A stretch of 64,000 nt of DNA from Halieaceae bacterium MED-G27 (lineage in GTDB: Bacteria > Pseudomonadota > Gammaproteobacteria > Pseudomonadales > Halieaceae), in contig NTKA01000002.1 of assembly GCA_002456975.1 (NCBI GenBank), forward strand, positions 48,918 through 112,917, given 5' to 3'. This document shows positions 58,534 to 64,000 of this stretch, one piece after another. The notes under the pieces were generated by a model. The model worked only from the letters and a program-made list of their open reading frames with translations. It did not search any database and had not been told where the DNA came from. Made by a program: the position numbers and the translations under genes. The number at the start of each line of letters is the position of its first letter. The stretch's first letter is position 1.

Positions 58534-59598
58534 ATGACCGACAACTCTGATTCACGTTTAGTCACCGCAGAGGGATATGACATACCCGCGGTAGAGGCCT
58601 GGATTGACGCAAACTCGGATTATTTTTCGCCGCCCTTCACGTGGACGCGTCTCGAAGGTGGCCACTCTAATCTAACGTATCGATTGGAGGCTACTTGTGG
58701 AAAGAAGGCGGTGATTAGGCGACCGCCTCTGGGTGAGCTGTTGCCGAAAGCACACGATATGGGTCGAGAATGGTCATTGATATCGGCCTTAGCACCACAG
58801 GGTTTTCCGGTGCCGACGCCCATCGGATTTTGTGAGGACCTCTCGATCACCGGTGCCATTTTCTACGTCATGGGTTTTTCGGACGGCCGACCGCTATTCA
58901 ATAACGAAGACACTATCGATTGGGTTCCTGAAAGTCAGCGCCGGGATCTTGCTTATTCCTTTATCGATACCCTTGCCGATTTGCATGTGCTGGACCCGGA
59001 TGCCGTCGGTCTCACCGCGCTGGCAAAAAAAGAGGACTACATCGGTCGGCAGATTAAAGCTTGGTATCGCTCTTGGGAGTCGTCGATGCTCTATGCCGAT
59101 ATGGACGACTCACGCGCTCACGAGCTCAAGGACTACTTTTTGGCTCATCAGCCTGAGCAAATTACGGCGAGTGTGGTGCACGGTGATTACTACTGTCATA
59201 ACTGCTTATTCTCCAGGGACTCAACGGTATCTGCCGTACTCGACTGGGAGCTTGCGACCCTCGGTGATCCCCTGGCAGATCTTGGGTACACGCTGAGAGC
59301 CTGGCCGGAGGTGGAGAAAGATCCGTATCTTGAGCCCACTGCGCCCACGGCCGTCCCTGGTTTACCGCTAAGGGCAGAGCTCGCGCAACGTTACTCTGAT
59401 CGCACGGGTTTTTCGGTTGATCTGCTAGATTATTACGTTGGTTTTAATAACTGGAAATCAGCGGCGATTCTGCACGGCGTTTATGCTCGCTACCGTGCTG
59501 GGCAGAAAAGTACCGAGGGCGTTGATATGGAGTCGCTGCGCGATGGCATACTCAAGGCCTTAGCGGGCGCCGAGCGCTCGGTCGCGAGATTGAAGTAG
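58534..59598 (+). CDS. APH-type phosphotransferase family protein (ACAD10-like)
   Basis: A 354-residue kinase-like fold. It has an N-terminal lobe (GGHSNLTYRL; AVIRRPPLGELLPKAHDM), catalytic loop VVHGDYYCHNCLF (about 212-224), and metal-binding LDWELATLGDPLADLG (about 234-249). It belongs to the aminoglycoside/choline kinase superfamily in the branch related to ACAD10/11 N-terminal domains that phosphorylate hydroxyacyl-CoAs. The link to acyl-CoA catabolism is inferred from the family. Confidence 0.9.
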   Translation: MTDNSDSRLVTAEGYDIPAVEAWIDANSDYFSPPFTWTRLEGGHSNLTYRLEATCGKKAVIRRPPLGELLPKAHDMGREWSLISALAPQGFPVPTPIGFCEDLSITGAIFYVMGFSDGRPLFNNEDTIDWVPESQRRDLAYSFIDTLADLHVLDPDAVGLTALAKKEDYIGRQIKAWYRSWESSMLYADMDDSRAHELKDYFLAHQPEQITASVVHGDYYCHNCLFSRDSTVSAVLDWELATLGDPLADLGYTLRAWPEVEKDPYLEPTAPTAVPGLPLRAELAQRYSDRTGFSVDLLDYYVGFNNWKSAAILHGVYARYRAGQKSTEGVDMESLRDGILKALAGAERSVARLK

Positions 59599-59621
59599 GT
59601 CAGGTTCAAATTAGCTCGACC

Positions 59622-59849
59622 TCAGTCGAGTTTATCGAGACGAAGTAGCTTGCCTTCCTGGGTGTAGCGGATCAGAAATCGACCCTTAATACCGCTGGTG
59701 GTGAGATAGGGTTGAAGCATGGCCCAGGGTAAATTAATGCTACGACCATCGTGTGCGGTCACCTGCACTCGGTTTTTGCTGCCGGTGTAAAACACCTTGA
59801 GTTCTTCGTAGTCGAGATCGATAGCAAAAAGTGATCGCTGATTTGCCAT
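59622..59849 (-). CDS. DUF2835 family protein
   Basis: A 75-residue protein matching DUF2835. It runs YEELKVFYTGSKNRVQV, then GRSINLPWAMLQPYLTTSGI and GRFLIRY. It is short, soluble and conserved in Gammaproteobacteria with no known function. It is convergent with the phosphotransferase gene. Confidence 0.8.
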   Translation of the reverse strand: MANQRSLFAIDLDYEELKVFYTGSKNRVQVTAHDGRSINLPWAMLQPYLTTSGIKGRFLIRYTQEGKLLRLDKLD

Positions 59850-60015
59850 TATTTTTTTCCTGACCTCTTTTCAGGTATCACAAGTCACCACGCTCCGCTC
59901 TGGGCTAGTCCATGAAGCGACCATGCGAATCCCGAGCTTATTCAGAATCGAGGTTGGCCACAACGACTGAGGTCTATAGGGTGAGAATGATCCTAGAATC
60001 TTGCAGGCGAATCGC

Positions 60016-60303
60016 ATGGACTTCCACCAACTCGTCACTACCCAGATCAAGACACCACTGGATCTTCTCTGTGCCAACTTGATGGAAGCGGGTGAGCTCG
60101 ATCAGTACCTGTTCTTTAATGGCATCTCAGAAATGATCGGCGACGGTGGCGACGAGGGGGCCGTCATGATGGCCTGCATTGAACTCGGCCGCTGCGCTTT
60201 TCTCGGCTTTCGCTTTACCCCTGAGACACAGGAACAGGTCACTCAAATTCTTGATCAAGCGATTGATTTGTCATCGTTGATGAGCGCTGATTCGATGCAG
60301 TGA
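60016..60303 (+). CDS. small hypothetical protein
   Basis: A 95-residue soluble, acidic and helical protein (IKTPLDLLCANLMEAGELDQYL). No signal peptide or known motif is seen. The ATG at 60016 is preferred over a TTG at 60001; neither has a strong ribosome site. The codon pattern resembles the genes to its left rather than the AT-rich zone to its right. Confidence 0.55.
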   Translation: MDFHQLVTTQIKTPLDLLCANLMEAGELDQYLFFNGISEMIGDGGDEGAVMMACIELGRCAFLGFRFTPETQEQVTQILDQAIDLSSLMSADSMQ

Positions 60304-60409
60304 TGCGACGAAGCCTGATCGACTCGCTAAACCCATTGACTAAAGTCTTGGGTGCCTCACTGACCTGAGGTGGTCTCGCGCTGTGATCTATCGAATGTGG
60401 GGGAGTGCT

Positions 60410-61064
60410 ATGGCCTCAGATGGCAGCTTTAAGATTGGTGATATTGAAGTCGAGCGATTTCACGGACAACTCAAGCAGGACCGGCTGGTGCTCGAGCTAC
60501 TCGACTTTAAGTTAGATGGCTATTTTGTCGAAGTGGGTGCCTGGCACCCGACCAACATCAGTAATACCTTTATCTTAGAGAGTAAATTCGGCTGGCAGGG
60601 CTTGTGCATCGACCCTTATCCGGTCGAAGGATTCGCCGAGCGGCGCCCTGGTTCAACGTTAATAAGAAGCGATTGGCAGAAGAGAAGGCGAAGAACTGGA
60701 GTTCAGGAAGGCCGAATGGGCGGGTGGTCTTGAGCAGCACTTGGGCAAAAAGGCTTTCAACAGACCTATTGTGAAGGATGCAGAGGTGGTTTCAATTACT
60801 ACTCGAACCTTGGTAAGTATTTTGGATGAGCACGATGCGCCCAACGATATCGATTTTCTCAGTCTCGACACAGAGGGTAGTGAGTTTGAAATTATTCGGG
60901 ATTTTGCGTTCGACAAGTATTCCTTCAAGGTGATTATTAACGAGCATAATTTTATTGACGAGAATCGAATGGCAGTGAGGGGCCTCTTGCTCTCTAACGG
61001 CTACTCACTGCATTGCGAACTGGAACATGATGACGTTTATGTTCACAGTACGCTCGCAAATTAG
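60410..61064 (+). pseudogene. FkbM-family methyltransferase, frameshifted
   Basis: The first part (from ATG 60410, GGGGGAG upstream) encodes a typical FkbM start: a YFVEVGAWHP loop and a WQGLCIDPYP segment. At about 60662-60668 the frame is lost. The +1 frame then reads E-G-E-E-L-E-F-R-K-A-E-W and continues through IDFLSLDTEGSEFEII (the family's signature) to a stop at 61064. Removing one base in AATAAGAAG (60661-60669) would give one intact protein of about 217 residues. The second half has no good start of its own, so I call one broken gene rather than two. Confidence 0.75.
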
Positions 61065-61458
61065 AATTGTCGGCTTACCGCGAGTCACACTGTCAACGTA
61101 ATCCTCTGGGTCAAACTATCGCTCGAGAGAACCAGCTTTATGAAAAGCCCCCCGAGCAATATTTGACACCAAACTGTTGCTACTTCCTCGATGAGATTTG
61201 GCACTATGGCTGTTAAACAGCGCCTGCTGCGTAGGTAGGCAACTCTTCTCACTGTCGCAGTAGTTACCCGCCAGATACATCAGAAGTCAATTTGAAAAGA
61301 AGCAGGTCTTGATAGACAGGGACTCGATTGCTGTTATTTCTTGGTACAGACACTGGAAACTGATCTGACGCACACGTATTCTCACCGAACGCAGTGGCGG
61401 CTTTTAGTTTAACGATTAGACTTAATAGTCATGCAGCGACAACCGGGAGAGACTGCAT
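61065..61458. other. gene-poor stretch with a possible coding remnant
   Basis: There is no complete gene in these 394 bases. One frame is open from about 61053 to a TAA at 61214-61216 and reads like protein (NPLGQTIARENQLYEKPPEQ is one segment of it), but I do not recognise it. The remainder (61217-61458) shows nothing beyond a purine-rich leader (GGGAGAGA) just before the next gene. Confidence 0.35.
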
Positions 61459-61935
61459 ATGAAATTTGTAACAGCCTTGATCACCTTGTTAATAACACTT
61501 TGTTCATCGTTAACTGTTTGGGCAGATGCCGCCGAAAGTGCGACGGCAACTGGTGAAAAACCTTTTGTTTTGATTGCTAGACTTCATGCATTACCAAATG
61601 CATCAGGATAGGTGCTTAGGCTCTCTGAGGCTGCTGACGAGGCGGTCAAAGCCTCCGAACCGGGTATGCTCCTCCATACCTTTGATCAAGACCCTAGCGA
61701 CCCACTAGGATTTGTCTGGACTGAGGTTTATGCAAATAGCGCTGCCCTTATATTTCACCTAGAAAACCCTCCGCTACAAAAATATCTAGCCGATGTAAGT
61801 CCACTGTTAGATAACTTCACGGTTGAGCTATACGGCGAAGTTTCTGCTGAGGCCGTCAATATGCTGAGGTCAACAGGCACGCCTACAACACATTTTCAGA
61901 GCAAATTTGGATACGTTAGAGACCTGACACCCTAA
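61459..61935 (+). pseudogene. exported ABM-like domain protein interrupted by an in-frame TAG
   Basis: From ATG 61459 (GGGAGAGA upstream) there is a signal peptide ending TVWADA (about residue 23). FVLIARLHALPNASG follows, then TAG at 61609-61611 (codon 51). The same frame continues without a break for 107 codons to TAA at 61935 and completes the pattern of an antibiotic-biosynthesis-monooxygenase-like (ABM) domain: EPGMLLHTF, then FVWTEVYANSAALIFHL. The preserved reading beyond the stop indicates a recent nonsense mutation or readthrough. Codon use is more AT-rich than in the left 60 kb. Confidence 0.75.
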
Positions 61936-62199
61936 GCCTTGGCTGGGGGTGTGAAAAGATGTACTAACCGTGGGATAAACGGATGATTTTCTCTGGGTTG
62001 GCGAGAGTTAATACCGATATTCCTGCGTGAGCACGTTGAGGCACACCGTAATGCCTGTGGTGAACGCATGAATTTTCCTCGTTACGATTTTGGTTTGAAG
62101 TTCTTCAGTCGTTTGCTGCCATCCAGATGTCGTTTTGTTGCCATCAAGCGGTAATAATACGAGCGTACGTTCAGCAGAATCTGCTAGCGGTGGAATTTC
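61936..62199. other. intergenic stretch with a possible coding remnant
   Basis: One frame is open from 61987 to a TAA at 62152-62154 and reads protein-like (RMNFPRYDFGLKFFSRLLPS). It lacks a plausible start and family. It may be the 3' end of a deleted gene. No terminator or RNA gene is seen. Confidence 0.3.
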
Positions 62200-63015
62200 A
62201 TGGCCAACCCTGAAAAACTTTTCGTCGTCATCAATCCCACTTTAGACAAACATGTCGCACTTGAACGTGCTATCCAGATCGCGAACAACGCGGCAATAAA
62301 ACCTCAGATAGTAGTTTTTATCAGCGTTGACGCCACGAGAGTCGAAGATAAGCCCTCAAATGAGAAGTTACATAGAAACTCCGGTTGGCTTGAAAGCGAG
62401 ATTTGCGATCCTCTGAAACTCCATAACATTAACTTCGATATCTTGTTCTCATGGTGCACTAACTGGGCTGGCTCGCTGACGCAAGCAGCGGAATCATGTG
62501 GTGCGACGATGGTTTTGATGCGAAAAACACCAACCGTTGATTCCTTCTTTAAATTTAACTCTAGCAAATGGAATGTTTTCAAAAACTCAAGATGTCCCGT
62601 GCTGTTAGTTAGCGACGTGAGTAAGACTGAAAGTGGCGTGGTTTTGGCGGCAGTGAAGTGGCAAACCGATAACAGCGAGCAGAAACTGCTTAATCAAAAG
62701 ATCCTAGAAGGTGCGAAGGCGGCTTCATTGTGGTGTGGTGACAAATTGCATGTCGTAAACGCATACAAAGATTCTCTATCTCACCCATACAGAGGCTCAC
62801 TACTAAGACATGCGCAAGTTGATAACGCTAACATCCACATTACCCAAGGCGAATCGACTGGGGTGATAGCGTCAGTCGCATTGGGCATACAAGCAGAACT
62901 GGTCGTGGTAGGAACCAAAGGCCACAGTCACAATTCTAACAACATTCAGCCGGCCAAAATCGAACGCCTACTCTCACTGATTGACGTGGATGTCTTGGTT
63001 GTGAATGCAAAATAG
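62200..63015 (+). CDS. universal stress protein with tandem Usp domains
   Basis: A 271-residue protein made of two UspA-like alpha/beta domains (about 1-138 and 145-271), as in UspE. Each repeats a beta-strand start, a mid segment (AAESCGATMVLM; ALGIQAELVVVGTKGHS) and an end strand (CPVLLVSDV; VDVLVVNAK). The second domain has G-T-K-G-H-S, close to the ATP-binding G-x-x-G-(9)-G-S pattern, whereas the first is degenerate. It lies in the AT-rich decayed zone but appears intact. Confidence 0.87.
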   Translation: MANPEKLFVVINPTLDKHVALERAIQIANNAAIKPQIVVFISVDATRVEDKPSNEKLHRNSGWLESEICDPLKLHNINFDILFSWCTNWAGSLTQAAESCGATMVLMRKTPTVDSFFKFNSSKWNVFKNSRCPVLLVSDVSKTESGVVLAAVKWQTDNSEQKLLNQKILEGAKAASLWCGDKLHVVNAYKDSLSHPYRGSLLRHAQVDNANIHITQGESTGVIASVALGIQAELVVVGTKGHSHNSNNIQPAKIERLLSLIDVDVLVVNAK

Positions 63016-63118
63016 CTGCGAACCTTCACTATCAGCGAAATACCACGCTACTTGGAATGCATGAAATGTTAGCTGACTAAGTCGTGTCAGGTGGATTGAC
63101 AAGAAGCTTCTACCTAAA

Positions 63119-63592
63119 TCAGCTATGTTTATCGCCGTGGTTCGCAAGATGCTCGTTCATCAACGACAAAAGCACATCAGGCTTCATGCCGTACGTATCG
63201 GCTAAGCAATCGTCTATCCCCACCCATTTGTTAATCTTGACAGATTTCGATACCTCGACACCTTCTTTGTAATTCCATCCAACCTGCTTACTGCCGTGCC
63301 GGTGGGAGGAAGTCCAAATCTCGAAATTTTTTACATCTTCTCATTTGACGCAATGCTTACGAAATACGCGACCAAACTCAAATTCGTCATCCCTTAGTTT
63401 TAGGTAGCTCGCACCCGTAAGCATCATGATCACGGACCCAACAAAAGTTAAACCACCGAACAGGTAGACTAAATGTCCAAAAAAAATATCATGCTCATAA
63501 ACCATCCAAATTCCAGTTGCAGTGAAGAGCATGCTTCCTAAGAAGCCTGGAAGCTGTTTGGCTTTACCGGGATAGAATGTAATTTCTCGCAT
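63119..63592 (-). pseudogene. STM3941-like two-TM membrane protein with an in-frame TGA
   Basis: From ATG 63592 (GAGGAAG upstream) the frame encodes a short head, two membrane segments (about 17-34 and 42-60) and LKLRDDEFEFGRVFRKHCVK. A TGA follows at 63343-63341. The same frame then continues for 73 codons to TGA 63119 (E-D-V-K-N-F-E-I-W, then HRHGSKQVGWNYKEG and GIDDCLADTYGM), completing the STM3941-family layout. The interrupted position corresponds to the conserved Trp before E/D-V, so TGG to TGA is the likely change. Full length would be about 157 residues. Confidence 0.75.
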
Positions 63593-63769
63593 TTGATCTT
63601 CCTCTATACAACACCTTTTGGCTACGAGATTACTGACTAGATATGACGCAGGCATTTAATTTACATGACGCTCTGTATCGGGTTAAGGGTTAGACAAAAG
63701 CTTTATGTCTTTTATCAAAACTGACAGTAATCACGGCCTTGCCCCTAATTTCTGCTCAGGCTTTGCTGG

Positions 63770-63806
63770 TGTGACCACAAATGTGACCACAAATGTGACC
63801 ACATTT
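63770..63806. repeat. three tandem 12-bp direct repeats near tRNA-Leu
   Basis: Two exact copies of TGTGACCACAAA (63770-63781 and 63782-63793) and a third with two changed end bases (63794-63806). They lie 73 bases beyond the 3' end of tRNA-Leu. Similar repeats occur at integration sites next to tRNA genes, which suggests a remnant of a mobile-element boundary; no integrase gene is present. Confidence 0.7.
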
Positions 63807-63878
63807 GAGTATAAAAAGTGGGTAAATAGCGCCTGAGGCAAGCAAGTAACGGGGGTATCGTGAGGCGTTTAAAGTTAT

Positions 63879-63965
63879 TGGTGCCCAGGAGAGGACTTGA
63901 ACCTCCACGCCCTTGCGAGCACTAGCACCTGAAGCTAGCGTGTCTACCAATTTCACCACCTGGGC
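63879..63965 (-). tRNA. tRNA-Leu (anticodon CAG)
   Basis: A class II tRNA of 87 bases including an encoded CCA. Acceptor stem GCCCAGG/CCTGGGC closes it, with a D-loop AAATTGGTAGACAC, an anticodon stem-loop with CTTCAGG centred on CAG, a variable arm typical of Leu (TGCTCGCAAGGGCG), and T-loop GGTTCAAGTCC. It closely resembles the E. coli leuT-family tRNA-Leu(CAG). It reads leftwards, towards the repeats and the decayed zone. Confidence 0.97.
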
Positions 63966-64000
63966 AGGTAAGGCAAAAATAGGATCGCGAGGCTACGGCT

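Noticed and set aside
60741..61064. Second half of the broken FkbM gene as an independent gene
   Set aside because: Its only start is a TTG with no ribosome site, and upstream in the same frame the protein sequence already continues.
61459..61935. Pyrrolysine or other genetic code use at the in-frame TAG
   Set aside because: No pyl genes are seen, and a single isolated TAG in a decayed zone is better explained by mutation or error.
63756..63959. Minus-strand open frame beginning MVKLVDTLASGASARKG
   Set aside because: It is the translated tRNA-Leu itself, a well-known false gene product, and runs into the 12-bp repeats.

Overview
The window reads as a stretch of chromosome from a free-living Gammaproteobacterium, probably marine. 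This rests on three things: the miaA-hfq-hflX-hflK-hflC-hisZ-purA block, the queG/tsaE/amidase/mutL run that precedes it, and the frequency of lipoproteins and envelope genes. A Halieaceae-like (OM60/NOR5) lineage is my best guess but is not proven by the sequence. By eye the composition is slightly above half G+C up to about 60 kb. It then becomes visibly more AT-rich towards a tRNA-Leu(CAG) at the right edge.

Layout. 1-5 kb: cell-wall recycling and turnover genes (5' part of anmK, an M23 endopeptidase, nagZ) around tyrS, with a SixA-like phosphatase and a pirin. 5.4-10.5 kb: a Kazal-type lipoprotein, a dicarboxylate/amino-acid symporter, a glyoxalase-II-like hydrolase, an Old Yellow Enzyme and a YtcJ-like amidohydrolase. 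10.6-25.3 kb: a single leftward 13-gene block, described below. 25.4-39 kb: housekeeping (thioesterase, gamma-glutamyltransferase, pdxH, cinA, asnS, RNase II, PIN-PhoH, rsgA, orn, queG) plus one uncharacterised exported protein. 39-50.6 kb: tsaE, amidase, mutL, miaA, hfq, hflX, hflK, hflC, hisZ, purA and a DUF218 protein. 50.6-60.3 kb: accessory genes (AraC-like regulator, sulfotransferase-like protein, CoA-transferase, SDR, DUF5916 outer-membrane protein, HPP protein, FkbM methyltransferase, phosphotransferase, DUF2835). 60.4-63.9 kb: a decayed zone ending at tRNA-Leu.

The most interesting element is the 13-gene block (25.3 to 10.6 kb, minus strand). Its genes mostly overlap by ATGA, GTGA or TAATG, so it is very likely one transcription and translation unit. 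In order it encodes: an exported protein with a TonB-like C-terminal domain; a Ser/Gly-rich lipoprotein; a larger lipoprotein; a bitopic TPR-like protein; a bitopic PEGA-repeat protein ending in a formylglycine-generating-enzyme-like (FGE) domain; a small acidic exported protein; a MotA/TolQ/ExbB-type channel subunit; a degenerate Hsp70/actin-fold protein; two proteins with ExbD/TolR-like N-terminal anchors, coiled coils and von Willebrand A (VWA) domains; two lipoproteins; and an M48 metalloprotease lipoprotein. The parts list resembles an ion-driven Ton/Tol-type machine in which the usual ExbD periplasmic domain is replaced by VWA domains. I know of no named system with this composition.

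The right end holds four genes that each carry a single lesion: HPP (frameshift in a T run), a second FkbM-type gene (frameshift), an ABM-like exported protein (in-frame TAG), and an STM3941-like membrane protein (TGA where Trp is expected). There are also unassigned open stretches and three 12-bp direct repeats just beyond the tRNA 3' end. This looks like a decaying island boundary, although local sequence error is a competing explanation.
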